Assembly (NCBI GenBank): GCA_035553375.1
Contig: DATNCY010000375.1
Span: 1 to 64,000, forward strand
Direction of reading: 5' to 3'
Length of the DNA: 64,000 nucleotides
From: JAJPHU01 sp035553375
GTDB taxonomy: Bacteria; Planctomycetota; Planctomycetia; Gemmatales; Gemmataceae
The position numbers and the translations under genes were made by a program. Below are positions 1 through 8,244 of the stretch, piece by piece (position 1 is the first letter of the stretch; every line of letters starts with the position of its first letter). The notes under the pieces were generated by a model that worked only from the letters and a program-made list of their open reading frames with translations, ran no database searches and was not told the DNA's origin.

Positions 1-354
1 CTCGGTCACGATAACATGTGTACGGGTTTCATCATTTTGCGAGGTGATTTCCTCGGCCGGCATTACGACCGCGTCGAGGACCATAAGGACCACTATCTCA
101 TCAAGCCGACCATCGACCGGACGTTCAAGCCGGGGGAGTGTTCGACAATTTCGGATCACAAGGACAACGTCCACTGGTTCAAGGCGGTATCGGAGACGGG
201 GTTCATTTTCAATATTCACGTACTCGGCTACAACCCCGACAGCGATAAATCGAGCCGTCGAGTGTATGTCGATCCCGATGGCGAGAAAACAAGCGGTGGA
301 TTGATCGTGGCCAAGAAGATTACCTCATCGCAGGCGCACAAGAAGTACGGCTGA
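1..354 (+). CDS. C-terminal part of a cupin-like protein (5' end outside window)
   Basis: The reading frame is open from the first base and stops with TGA at 352-354, leaving about 117 residues; the start lies to the left of the window, so the internal ATG at 16 is probably not the real start. The visible part has short beta-strand-like segments with histidines and aromatics (SDHKDNVHWFKA, FIFNIHVLGY) followed by a VDPDGE turn and a lysine-rich end. This suggests a small double-stranded beta-helix (cupin-like) fold, but no complete metal-binding motif is visible and the family is not recognised with certainty. It is followed by a half-copy and then a full copy of the window's commonest palindromic repeat. 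Confidence 0.55.
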   Translation, partial: LGHDNMCTGFIILRGDFLGRHYDRVEDHKDHYLIKPTIDRTFKPGECSTISDHKDNVHWFKAVSETGFIFNIHVLGYNPDSDKSSRRVYVDPDGEKTSGGLIVAKKITSSQAHKKYG

Positions 355-382
355 GATCACGCTCGCTCACTCCGGCTTTTAA

Positions 383-405
383 CTAGCCCGCAGCGCCGGC
401 AAGCG
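383..405. repeat. half copy of palindromic repeat family R1
   Basis: Only one arm is present (AGCCCGCAGCGCCGGCAAG). It lies directly before a complete copy, as if a second element had inserted next to a decayed one. Confidence 0.6.
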
Positions 406-410
406 TGTCT

Positions 411-466
411 TTGCCAGCCCGCAGCGTCAGCAAGAAAACTCCCTTGCTGGCGCTGCGGGCTGGCAA
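411..466. repeat. palindromic repeat R1, copy 1
   Basis: Inverted repeat with arms of about 25 bases (TTGCCAGCCCGCAGCG and its complement). It sits between the convergent ends of the cupin-like gene and gnd, 3 bases from the gnd stop, so its hairpin could act as a two-way terminator or RNA-end protector. There is no U-tract. Confidence 0.85.
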
Positions 467-469
467 TGG

Positions 470-1930
470 TCAGACGTTGTACGTCGTCGAGGCCGTGGTG
501 CCCCCTCGCCCTGTCCAGTTCGTATGGAAGAATTGGCCGCGCGGCCTATCGACGCGCTCGTAGGTGTGGGCGCCGAAATAGTCGCGCTGGGCCTGGAGCA
601 AGTTAGCAGGCAGTCGGCCGCTGCGGTAGCCATCGAAGTAAGCCAGCGCCGCGCTCATCGCCGGCAGCGGGATGCCGTTGGCGATGCCGGCGCAGATCGC
701 CCGACGCCAGCCCGGCTGGGCACGCTCGATTTCCGCGGCAAAATAGGGATCGACCAGCAAGTTCGTCAGCTGCGGGTTGCGATCGAATGCTTCCTTGATC
801 TTGCCCAAAAAGGCGCTGCGGATGATGCAGCCCCCTCGCCACATCAGGGCCACCGCCCCATTGTTGATCGTCCATCCCGATTCCTGGGCCATAGCCCGCA
901 GCAGGGCGAAGCCCTGCGCATAGGAGATGATCTTGCTGGCGTAGAGCGCCATCTCGATGTCTCGTGTGAGAGCTTCCCGGTCACCGGCGAATGCGGTTTC
1001 GGGGCTATGGAGTACCTTGCCGGCAGCGACGCGTTCCTCTTTCTGCGCGGAAAGGCAGCGTGCGAAGACCGCCTCTGTGATGAGGGTCAAGGGGATGCCC
1101 AGATCGGTGGCCGAGCTAACCATCCATTTGCCGGTTCCCTTCTGGCCGGCGGCGTCGAGGATGAGGTTAACGAGGGGCTGGCCGGTCTCCGGCTCGCGGT
1201 AGCCGAAGATGTCGCGGGTGATCTCGATCAAATAGCTATCCAGCGGCCCGGTGTTCCAACGGGCGAAAACATCGCGCAGCGCATCGGCATCCAGGCCGAC
1301 CGGATCGCTAAGGAGGTGGTACGCCTCGCAGATTAACTGCATGTCGCCGTACTCGATGCCGTTGTGGACCATCTTCACGTAGTGGCCGGCTCCCTCGGCT
1401 CCAACCCAGTCGCAGCAGGGCGAACCGTCCGGCGCCTTGGCCGCGATGGCTTGAAAGATCGGTTTGATGTGCGGCCAAGCCGCCGGATCTCCGCCCGGCA
1501 TGATCGAGGGACCGAGCAAGGCTCCTTCCTCACCGCCGGAAACGCCGGTTCCGATGAACAACAGCCCGCGTTCCTTGAGAGCCTTGGTGCGACGGGTCGT
1601 ATCGGGGAAGTGCGTGTTGCCGCCGTCGATCAAAATATCGCCAGGCTCAAGGAACGGAGCGACCTCCTCAATGACCTGATCGACGGCCGGCCCTGCCTTG
1701 ACCATAATCATGACTTTCCGAGGCCGCTTCAGTGCCCCAACCAGTTCCTTGACGGAGTGGCAACCGACGATGCGTTTACCCTTGGCCCGTCCAGCCACGA
1801 ATTCGTCAACCCGCGCATGGGTGCGGTTGTAGACGGCCACCGTGTAGCCGTGACTTTCCATGTTGAGTACAAGGTTTTCGCCCATGACGGCCAAACCGAT
1901 CAAGCCGATGTCAGCGAGCGTTGCGGCCAT
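470..1930 (-). CDS. gnd: 6-phosphogluconate dehydrogenase, decarboxylating
   Basis: This cytosolic enzyme oxidises 6-phosphogluconate to ribulose 5-phosphate and CO2 with NADP+ in the oxidative pentose phosphate pathway. The 486-residue protein has the normal length of the long (about 480-residue) family. The dinucleotide site GLAVMG is at residues 12-17, the substrate loop GTGVSGGEEGA at about 127-137, and the catalytic KMVHN stretch places Lys186, His189 and Asn190 where the family needs them. The C-terminal tail with FDGYRSGRLPANLLQAQRD and YERVD is also typical. The frame runs further upstream, but the ATG at 1930 begins the conserved MAATLADIGLIGLAVMG sequence. The small upstream gene (1975-2229) points the same way and may be co-transcribed. 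Confidence 0.97.
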   Translation of the reverse strand: MAATLADIGLIGLAVMGENLVLNMESHGYTVAVYNRTHARVDEFVAGRAKGKRIVGCHSVKELVGALKRPRKVMIMVKAGPAVDQVIEEVAPFLEPGDILIDGGNTHFPDTTRRTKALKERGLLFIGTGVSGGEEGALLGPSIMPGGDPAAWPHIKPIFQAIAAKAPDGSPCCDWVGAEGAGHYVKMVHNGIEYGDMQLICEAYHLLSDPVGLDADALRDVFARWNTGPLDSYLIEITRDIFGYREPETGQPLVNLILDAAGQKGTGKWMVSSATDLGIPLTLITEAVFARCLSAQKEERVAAGKVLHSPETAFAGDREALTRDIEMALYASKIISYAQGFALLRAMAQESGWTINNGAVALMWRGGCIIRSAFLGKIKEAFDRNPQLTNLLVDPYFAAEIERAQPGWRRAICAGIANGIPLPAMSAALAYFDGYRSGRLPANLLQAQRDYFGAHTYERVDRPRGQFFHTNWTGRGGTTASTTYNV

Positions 1931-1974
1931 TCCAGAAGTCCTTGAAAGTGAGTCGGCGGCATGTATCGGGGAGA

Positions 1975-2229
1975 CTACCCATTCATAAGTCGTTTGGCGG
2001 CCCAAGAGCAGAGGGCGTCCAGATCCTTGGCGTCCATTCCGGATTGCCGCATGATCGGAATGATCTCTTTGCGGACGTTGTGGAAGACCCCCTCGATCCC
2101 TTCTTCCTGCCACTGTGGACCGCCGTAGTGGAGGCACAGTTGTTTGTAAGTCTGCAAGAAATCGGCTTGCACCTCATTGAGTCGCTTAACTTCCGTCCGC
2201 ACCTGTTCTACCAACTCATTGGGAACCAT
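1975..2229 (-). CDS. small helical protein, function unknown
   Basis: An 84-residue acidic-to-neutral protein, MVPNELVEQVRTEVK..., that looks entirely alpha-helical, with no signal peptide or membrane segment. The ATG at 2229 was preferred over the one at 2250 because a strong GAGGTGG ribosome site lies 5 bases ahead of it. It is 44 bases upstream of gnd on the same strand. I do not recognise the family. Confidence 0.7.
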   Translation of the reverse strand: MVPNELVEQVRTEVKRLNEVQADFLQTYKQLCLHYGGPQWQEEGIEGVFHNVRKEIIPIMRQSGMDAKDLDALCSWAAKRLMNG

Positions 2230-2420
2230 TGTCCACCTCTTGAATAACACGAGGCCACTGGTTCAGGAAGCCCGCGCCTACCGAGCAGGCTTTAAGAATC
2301 TGCCCCATTTTCCCCAGGGTTACGCTACAGAGATTTCGGCCTTCACTCCAGAGATGAGCTTATTTTCTTGGGGGACAGGTGGCAACGATTTTCTTGCCGC
2401 GCTCCCGCTTTGTCGAAATG

Positions 2421-2446
2421 CTTGGCGTTTCGCGCGAAACGCCAAG
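2421..2446. repeat. perfect 26-base palindrome
   Basis: CTTGGCGTTTCGC followed immediately by its exact complement, with no loop. It lies in the 233-base gap between two minus-strand genes, 17 bases beyond the stop of the DUF1634 gene. It could be a protein-binding site or another short palindromic repeat type. Confidence 0.7.
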
Positions 2447-2462
2447 CCGCGCTCCCCGGAAC

Positions 2463-2900
2463 TCAGAGCATGCCGTTATCGGATAGATAGCCGCTGAACA
2501 GACTGTAGAGGAGGACCGCGAGTACGATGACGGTGAACAGCACGTACAGGTAATCGCGCTGAAGGGCGAACGCGAAGATGGAGAACATCACGCGCGCCAC
2601 CGGCGTCGCAATCAGCAGCAACAGACCAAGCATAATCAGGGCGCGACTGTTCCAGGCACCCGTCTCGCGGAGAATGGCCCCAGGGCTGCGCAACGCTTCC
2701 GACTCCGCCCGGAATGTGTGAAAGTCGGGATTCGACTGCCGCCCCTCCCGCGCCAGGAACAGCACTCCCCCCGTGAACACCACAACCGCAGAGGCGATGA
2801 CGCCGATCCGCAGCAGGTTGCCGATCACCCGATCGATGCGTTCATCGTTCCAATTGGGCGGTCGATCTTCGGGCGGCTTCTGATTGGATAACTCGGCCAT
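2463..2900 (-). CDS. DUF1634 membrane protein, partner of TauE/SafE permease
   Basis: A 145-residue inner-membrane protein with three predicted membrane helices: about residues 32-50, around 90-108 (ALIMLGLLLLIATPVARVM) and 119-138. This layout, the RxxxxILRxGV-type start of helix 1 and its position directly behind a TauE/SafE gene match DUF1634, which is usually found next to such exporters. Only one base separates its ATG from the stop of the exporter gene, so the two are almost certainly translated from one message. The molecular role is unknown; a subunit or regulator of the exporter is the likely guess. Confidence 0.85.
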   Translation of the reverse strand: MAELSNQKPPEDRPPNWNDERIDRVIGNLLRIGVIASAVVVFTGGVLFLAREGRQSNPDFHTFRAESEALRSPGAILRETGAWNSRALIMLGLLLLIATPVARVMFSIFAFALQRDYLYVLFTVIVLAVLLYSLFSGYLSDNGML

Positions 2901-2901
2901 T

Positions 2902-3735
2902 TCACAACTCTCCGGTGCAGCCCTTGTAAATCATCTCAATGGACATGGCGAAGATGACCACGCTGAAGACGCGGCGGAGGACGCTCGACTGAACCGCCAT
3001 CAGCACGCGCGCCCCCAGCATCGAGCCGGCGAGTACGCCGAGCATGACGGGCATGGCCAAGCCTGGATCGATGTAGCCACGATGCAGATAGACGCCGGCG
3101 CTGGCGGCGGCGGTGACGCCGATCATAAAATTACTTGTTGTTGTGGACACCTTGAACGGGATGCGCATGGCTTGATCCATGGCCAACACCTTCAACGCGC
3201 CCGAACCAATACCGAGCAACCCCGACAGACAGCCGGCCACGTACATCAAACCGAAACCCAGCGGTACGCGATGAACGTGATACGACTGCTTGCCGGCCGG
3301 CGTTGGATAACTGCCATCCAGACGCAGCCGAACGGCGAGCGCATCGGTCTTGTCCGCGTCGCCGCGCTGGCGGCGTGGCCGCAGCGACAGGTAAGCGGAG
3401 AGGAGCAGGACAATTCCAAAGACAATGGAGATCGCTCGTGGATCAAGAATGGTTGTCAGATAGGCGCCGGTCAGCGCTCCGATGGTCGTGGCAATCTCCA
3501 GCAGCATGCCGATACGGATATTGGAGTAACCTTCCTTAACGTAGGAGGCCGCCGATCCCGACGAGGTGGCTATCACGGACACGAGCGAGGCACCGATGGC
3601 ATAATGAATGTCCACTTTCAGGAGGACCAGCAGGGGCACGATCACCACACCGCCGCCCAGGCCGGTCAGTGATCCCAGAAAGCCGGCCACCAGCGCTCCC
3701 ACGGCGATCAGACTCGTGAATTCCAGCACGTTCAC
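2902..3735 (-). CDS. TauE/SafE-family sulfite/sulfonate exporter
   Basis: A 277-residue multi-pass membrane protein of the TauE/SafE (DUF81) family, which exports sulfur-containing anions. Both halves carry the family's glycine-rich helix starts, GFLGSLTGLGGGVVIVP near the N terminus and GCLSGLLGIGSGALKV in the middle. The frame can be read 47 residues further upstream, but that extension is encoded entirely by palindromic repeats (ARLAAPT, PLGSRHL) and has no family similarity. A GTG at 3735 is the best start, giving VNVLEFTSLIAVGALVAG. It is followed by the DUF1634 gene with a one-base gap. Confidence 0.87.
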   Translation of the reverse strand: MNVLEFTSLIAVGALVAGFLGSLTGLGGGVVIVPLLVLLKVDIHYAIGASLVSVIATSSGSAASYVKEGYSNIRIGMLLEIATTIGALTGAYLTTILDPRAISIVFGIVLLLSAYLSLRPRRQRGDADKTDALAVRLRLDGSYPTPAGKQSYHVHRVPLGFGLMYVAGCLSGLLGIGSGALKVLAMDQAMRIPFKVSTTTSNFMIGVTAAASAGVYLHRGYIDPGLAMPVMLGVLAGSMLGARVLMAVQSSVLRRVFSVVIFAMSIEMIYKGCTGEL

Positions 3736-3755
3736 GGATGACGCCCCCTGTTTGG

Positions 3756-4060
3756 GTAGGTGCCGCGAGCCGAGCGGCACTCGCAGTCCGGCTCGGCTCG
3801 CCGGACCTACCGCCAGTAGGTGCCGCGAGCCGAGCGGCACGGTTTGGGTAGGTGCCGCGAGCCGAGCGGCACGCATTAGGTAGGTGCCGCGAGCCGAGCG
3901 ACACTCGCAGTCCGGCTCGGCTCGCCGGACCTACCGCCAGTAGGTGCCGCGAGCCGAGCGGCACAGAATTGAGTAGGTGCCGCGAGCCGAGCGGCACGCA
4001 TTGAGGTAGGTGCCGCGAGCCGAGCGGCACTCGCAGTCCGGCTCGGCTCGCCGGACCTAC
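3756..4060. repeat. cluster of hairpin-forming repeats (family R3)
   Basis: Seven copies of a 25-base unit GTAGGTGCCGCGAGCCGAGC(GGCAC) begin at 3756, 3816, 3848, 3880, 3940, 3973 and 4006. Three copies of a 30-base unit at 3781, 3905 and 4031 contain a near-complement of the first unit. Each pair folds as a long hairpin around a TCGCA loop. Linkers between units vary (GGTTTGG, GCATTAG, AGAATTGA), so this is an accumulation of mobile hairpins and not a regular array. The last unit supplies the stop codon of the cation transporter gene. Confidence 0.9.
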
Positions 4061-5001
4061 GGCGACCTGCCGCGCTCGCGCCGTGCTCGTTCCAGCGGCA
4101 ACAGCGCGCTGTCTCGCCAAGCGGCCGTGTCCTCGATCGGTTCAATGTGGACCGTTACTTCCAATTCCGGCAAGACGCCGCGCACGGCCTCCTCGATCTC
4201 CCCGGTCAACGTGTGCGCTTGCTGGACAGTCAAATTGCCGGGCACCAGCAAATGAAAATCGACAAAGCGCCGCCGGCCGGCCTGCCGCGTCCGCAGTGCA
4301 TGATAATCCATGTTCGGCCGGAGATGTTTCTCGATCGCCGTCCGCACCGCCGTTTGCTCTATTTTCGGCAGGGCATGATCCATAAGGCCGTTGAAAGAAC
4401 GACGAATCAGATCCAGGCCGGTCCAGAGAATGTTCAGCGCCACGGCCAGGGCGATGAGGGGATCGAACAAATGCACACCCGTCAGTTTCACCAGTCCCAA
4501 TCCGGCCAGCACCCCGGCGCTGGTCCACACATCGGTTAGCAGATGGCGTCCATCGGCTTCCAAAACGATCGAGCCATGCTTGCGTCCGGCGCGCAACAAG
4601 ACGAGGCCCACTCCCCCATTGAAGACGGCGGCGACGGCGGCAAGGAGTACGCCCAGACCGAGGGGTTGGAGCGGTTCCGGCACGATCAGTCGATGCACGG
4701 CGTACCAGGCGATGGCTCCTGCCGCCACCAGGATAAGCACGCCCTCCAAGCCACTGGAAAAGAACTCAATCTTTTCGTGGCCGTAGGTATGCGATTCATC
4801 GACTGGCTTGGCCGCGTAGGACAGCGAGAGATACGCCGTCACCGCCGCCACGAGATTGACCAGCGATTCGACGGCATCCGAGAGCAGACCGACCGAGCCG
4901 GTCAGAAAGTACGCCGCCGCCTTCAAGACGATGGTTGCCACCGCCGCCCCGATGGAGAGAAGAACCGGATACTTCAAACGAGCTTCTACCATGCGGGGCA
5001 T
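4057..5001 (-). CDS. cation diffusion facilitator (CDF) metal transporter
   Basis: An inner-membrane proton antiporter that exports divalent metals such as Zn, Fe, Co or Mn. The protein has about six membrane helices followed by a soluble C-terminal domain. The metal site is visible as LLSDAVES in helix 2 and HLLTDVWTS in helix 5, the paired D-xxx-D and H-xxx-D of the family. The C-terminal domain contains HALRTRQAGRRRFVDFHLLVPG and VTVHIEP, typical of the cytoplasmic metal-binding domain. An ATG at 5001 (MPRMVEA) gives 314 residues; GTG at 5046 or ATG at 4992 are alternatives and none has a strong ribosome site. The stop codon lies inside the adjacent repeat cluster. Confidence 0.9.
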   Translation of the reverse strand: MPRMVEARLKYPVLLSIGAAVATIVLKAAAYFLTGSVGLLSDAVESLVNLVAAVTAYLSLSYAAKPVDESHTYGHEKIEFFSSGLEGVLILVAAGAIAWYAVHRLIVPEPLQPLGLGVLLAAVAAVFNGGVGLVLLRAGRKHGSIVLEADGRHLLTDVWTSAGVLAGLGLVKLTGVHLFDPLIALAVALNILWTGLDLIRRSFNGLMDHALPKIEQTAVRTAIEKHLRPNMDYHALRTRQAGRRRFVDFHLLVPGNLTVQQAHTLTGEIEEAVRGVLPELEVTVHIEPIEDTAAWRDSALLPLERARRERGRSP

Positions 5002-5196
5002 CCGGGTTGAAGAGCGGAAACGGTCAAGGTACGAGGTCGTCACCACGCGGAGTTATTGTATAATTCGCTGCCTTCCGCTTCTCAGGCCGGCAAAGCGAAG
5101 AATGGGGAAACTCTCTTTGCAGGAACCAAACCGCATGGTCTAATGGTTGTGTTCCCGCCGAATTGTGACCCTCCCTTGTCTGGAAGGATACTCGCC

Positions 5197-6606
5197 GTGA
5201 CATCATCGTGCAGCCCTAGCCATCGACACACCATCGGCATCAATCGCCGCGAATTGCTGCAAGTGGGCTACACGGGTTTGCTGGGCATCGGTCTGCCCGC
5301 GCTTCTCGCGCAGCAAGCTGCCTCCGCCGAGGCCAGGCGAGCCAACGGCGAGCGGCCGAGGAAAGCAAAGTCCGTCATCCTCATCTTTCTCACGGGCGCT
5401 CCCAGCCACATCGACATGGTCGATATGAAGCCGGACGCTCCCCCTGAAGTGCGCGGCGAGTTCAAGCCGATCGCCACGAAGGTGCCGGGTTTGCAGGTTT
5501 GCGAGTACCTGCCGCGCCTCGCCGCTCGCGCCAACAAGTACGCGCTGGTCCGCTCGCTGGCGCATCGAGAGAACAATCACCTGGTCGCCACGCATCATGT
5601 GCTGACGGGCTATCCGCAGCCGGGCGCGTTCTTCGACAAGGTGGCTTCGCGCGATGACTGGCCCTGTTATTCGTCCGCCCTCCATTATCTGCGGCCGCGA
5701 AACGACGGCATCCCCACCGGGGTCAATCTGCCGACGTTCCTCATGGAAGGTCCGCTGACCTGGCCCGGCCAACACGCCGGTTTCCTCGGACCCAAGCACG
5801 ATCCCTGGCAGATCAGTCGCGATCCCAATGCCGCCGATTTCCGCGTGGATAGCTTGCGTTTAGCTCCCGGCCTGGAGATTGATCGGTTGCGCGACCGGCG
5901 TGCCCTGCTCGATCAGGTCGATCGCCAGAGCAAGCGGTTCGAGGAATTGGCCGAGTGTCGCCGGCTTTCGGATCAGCAGGAACTGGCGTTCTCCGTGCTG
6001 ACTTCGGGCAAGATTGCGCGGGCTTTCGAGTTGGACCGCGAGCCGGTCGCGGTGCGCGATCGCTATGGGCGTCACAGTTTCGGGCAATCGCTGCTTTTGG
6101 CCCGTCGTCTGGTTCAGGCTGGCGTGCCCATCGTGCAGGCCAACATGGGCCGGGTGCAGAACTGGGACAGTCACGGCGCCATTTTCCCGACCTTGAAGAA
6201 CCGTCTGCTGCCGCCGCTGGATCAGGGCGTGGCCGCGCTGCTGGACGATCTCGAAGCGAGCGGTTCGCTTGACGAAACGCTCGTGATGATGCTGGGCGAA
6301 TTCGGACGCAAGCCGAAACTCAGCGGCAACGGTGGATCCAAGGGCATAGGCCGCGATCACTGGGCGTCGTGCTTCTTCGGGCTTTTCGCTGGGGCAGGCG
6401 TGTGTGGCGGACAGATCATCGGCAAGTCGGACAAAATCGGCGCCTATCCCGCAACGACGCCCTACACGCCCGACGATGTAGGTGCCACGGTTTATGAGGT
6501 TCTGGGCATCGATCCTGCTTCCGAGGTGCGCGACCGGCAGAATCGTCCAGTGCAATTGAACCGAGGTAGGATGATTGAGGCTCTCTTCACCGGCGCGGCG
6601 GGGTAG
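5197..6606 (+). CDS. DUF1501 protein, Tat-exported sulfatase-like
   Basis: DUF1501 proteins are very numerous in planctomycetes and have an alkaline-phosphatase/sulfatase-like fold; their substrates are unknown. The 469-residue protein starts at a GTG at 5197 with GGAAGG ahead of it and has a twin-arginine-type leader (INRRELLQVGYTGLLGIG), so it is probably exported folded. Family marks are the FLTGAPSHIDMVDMKPD segment, LAHRENNHLVATHHVLTG, NWDSHG and the late LGEFGRKPK and GRDHW motifs. Many DUF1501 genes follow a DUF1549/DUF1553 gene, but no such partner is present here. The next gene begins 10 bases after its stop. Confidence 0.93.
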   Translation: MTSSCSPSHRHTIGINRRELLQVGYTGLLGIGLPALLAQQAASAEARRANGERPRKAKSVILIFLTGAPSHIDMVDMKPDAPPEVRGEFKPIATKVPGLQVCEYLPRLAARANKYALVRSLAHRENNHLVATHHVLTGYPQPGAFFDKVASRDDWPCYSSALHYLRPRNDGIPTGVNLPTFLMEGPLTWPGQHAGFLGPKHDPWQISRDPNAADFRVDSLRLAPGLEIDRLRDRRALLDQVDRQSKRFEELAECRRLSDQQELAFSVLTSGKIARAFELDREPVAVRDRYGRHSFGQSLLLARRLVQAGVPIVQANMGRVQNWDSHGAIFPTLKNRLLPPLDQGVAALLDDLEASGSLDETLVMMLGEFGRKPKLSGNGGSKGIGRDHWASCFFGLFAGAGVCGGQIIGKSDKIGAYPATTPYTPDDVGATVYEVLGIDPASEVRDRQNRPVQLNRGRMIEALFTGAAG

Positions 6607-6616
6607 CGCCTTAACC

Positions 6617-7330
6617 ATGCGTTTCCTCGATCTTACCTTGCCGTCGTTAGTGGAAAATCTCGCGCTGGATGAGGCGCTTTTGCTCGCGGCGGAGTCCGGC
6701 GACGGCGGCGAGGTGCTGCGCGTGTGGGAATGGCCCAGCCCCGCGATCGTACTCGGCTCCGGTGGCCGATTGGCCGAGGACGTGGACGAGGTGACTTGTA
6801 TCGCCGATGATGTCCCGATCCTGCGCCGCTCCAGTGGCGGCGGTACGGTTCTGCTCGGCCGCGGCTGTCTGCTCTACACGCTGATACTGAGCTACGAACG
6901 CGCCCCCGCCTTGGGAGAGATTCGTCCCTCCTATCGTTTCATTCTCGACCGTATCGGGCAAGCGTTGGCGAAAGGGACGGATTGCATCGAGCAGGCCGGC
7001 ATCAGCGACTTGGCTCTCGATGGCCGCAAGTTCTCCGGCACCGCGCAGCAGCGCAAGCGATCTTTTCTCCTGCATCACGGAACACTCCTTTACGCTTTCG
7101 ATCTCTCGTTTCTTCCGCGCTATCTCCGCGAACCGCCGCGCCAGCCGGAGTATCGCGAAAGACGCGATCACCTGGCCTTCGTGTGTAATCTGCCCCTGGA
7201 CGGCGAGGAAATGAAACGCCGGCTGAGCCACGCTTGGGCCACGGAAACGTCCCTGATACGGTGGCCGAACGAGCTAGTGCAACAACTCGTCGAAAAATAC
7301 TCTAATACGGAGTGGATAAGAAGATTTTAG
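6617..7330 (+). CDS. lipoate-protein ligase A family protein
   Basis: A 237-residue protein of the biotin/lipoyl ligase fold. Members transfer lipoate or octanoate to 2-oxoacid dehydrogenase subunits and the glycine cleavage H protein. The nucleotide/lipoyl-binding loop RRSSGGGTVLLGRGCLLYT is at about residues 74-92, and the lysine-bearing SDLALDGRKFSGTAQQRKR segment follows. It is shorter than E. coli LplA and lacks an obvious C-terminal accessory domain, so octanoyl/lipoyl transfer without full ligase activity is possible. The ATG at 6617 begins the conserved MRFLDLTLPS sequence. It lies 10 bases after the DUF1501 gene and overlaps the convergent sigma-factor gene by 4 bases. Confidence 0.85.
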   Translation: MRFLDLTLPSLVENLALDEALLLAAESGDGGEVLRVWEWPSPAIVLGSGGRLAEDVDEVTCIADDVPILRRSSGGGTVLLGRGCLLYTLILSYERAPALGEIRPSYRFILDRIGQALAKGTDCIEQAGISDLALDGRKFSGTAQQRKRSFLLHHGTLLYAFDLSFLPRYLREPPRQPEYRERRDHLAFVCNLPLDGEEMKRRLSHAWATETSLIRWPNELVQQLVEKYSNTEWIRRF

Positions 7331-7965
7331 ATAATCCGTCCCTCATTGCCCTGAACGCGCATGTCTTGACGTAGACGCTCCAGGGCGCGATGCCAGAGTT
7401 TCCGAGCCGCTTCCGGCGAACGCCGCAGTTGATCGCCTATCTCGGCAAACGATCGCTGTTCCCCGTACCGAAGGTGGAGTACTTGCCGGTACGATAGGGG
7501 TAATTGTTGCAAGGCGTCCTCAAGGGCGTGGCGTTGCTCCTGCGCAATAAGTTGCTCGCAAATCGTCATCTGTTGGATGAAAGGAGAGCTTCGGCCCGCG
7601 ACATCGCCGATCTTTCCGGAGAGCCGTACTTCCTGGGATAGACAACGACAGCACGTTTCAAAGCGGCGCGTAAGGTCGGTCAGATTGTGCCGCAAGATAC
7701 CGCGCAGCCAACCAAATAGTTGGGCTGCGGTTTCCCCTTGGAAATGCGGGAAATCGCGTGTCGCCTCAATGAACGTCTCTTGAACGAGATCCGCGGCATC
7801 AAGCTTCGCCTGAAGAGAGGGGCGTAACTCTTGATGAGCGATCCGAAGCAGGTAGCTGCGACAAGACTCGAACAAACCCCCGAGCGCCTCGACCGAACCG
7901 CCGCGCGCGGCGCGCAGCAAATCGGTCAAGACACCATCTCGGAGCGGAACAACCGAGAGAGTCAT
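7327..7965 (-). CDS. ECF sigma factor (planctomycete type)
   Basis: A 212-residue sigma-70 family factor. Region 2 is seen as LDAADLVQETFIEATRDFPHF with FGWLRGILRHNLTDLTRRF, and region 4 as LPLSYRQVLHLRYGEQRSFAEIGDQLRRSPEAARKLWHRALERL. The ATG at 7965 has GGGGA about 6 bases ahead and was preferred over a TTG at 7977. No anti-sigma gene is adjacent. It is divergent from the D/H-rich protein gene at 8245, which it could control, although no promoter match was established. Confidence 0.92.
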   Translation of the reverse strand: MTLSVVPLRDGVLTDLLRAARGGSVEALGGLFESCRSYLLRIAHQELRPSLQAKLDAADLVQETFIEATRDFPHFQGETAAQLFGWLRGILRHNLTDLTRRFETCCRCLSQEVRLSGKIGDVAGRSSPFIQQMTICEQLIAQEQRHALEDALQQLPLSYRQVLHLRYGEQRSFAEIGDQLRRSPEAARKLWHRALERLRQDMRVQGNEGRII

Positions 7966-8244
7966 TTCTATCCCCAAACCGCAATGGTGGGCGAGGAGTA
8001 GGCTCAGTTTCTGAGCAAATCAGGTGGGCAAAAACGAGGAGAAATTACAGCAACTTTCGCGCCGATCATTCGATGTGGGGCGGGAGAGAAGAGCCGGGGC
8101 ATGAGGGAGAAAGGAAGCAAAATAGAAAAAATGCGTCCGCTTTAACGTATTTGCTCGCCAAGTAGAAAGAGGCCCTGGCTAGAGAGGTGAACCCATCTGG
8201 GTTTTGTTGTGTTCGGTTGGTTCACGATCAGAGGAGGGATTTTG

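Noticed and set aside
3756..4060. Possible CRISPR array
   Set aside because: The repeats are palindromic with irregular, very short and partly repeated linkers, and there are no cas genes; it is a cluster of hairpin elements.
5059..5064. TATAAT before the DUF1501 gene
   Set aside because: A perfect -10 hexamer, but no matching -35 and more than 120 bases from the chosen start; too weak to list as a promoter.
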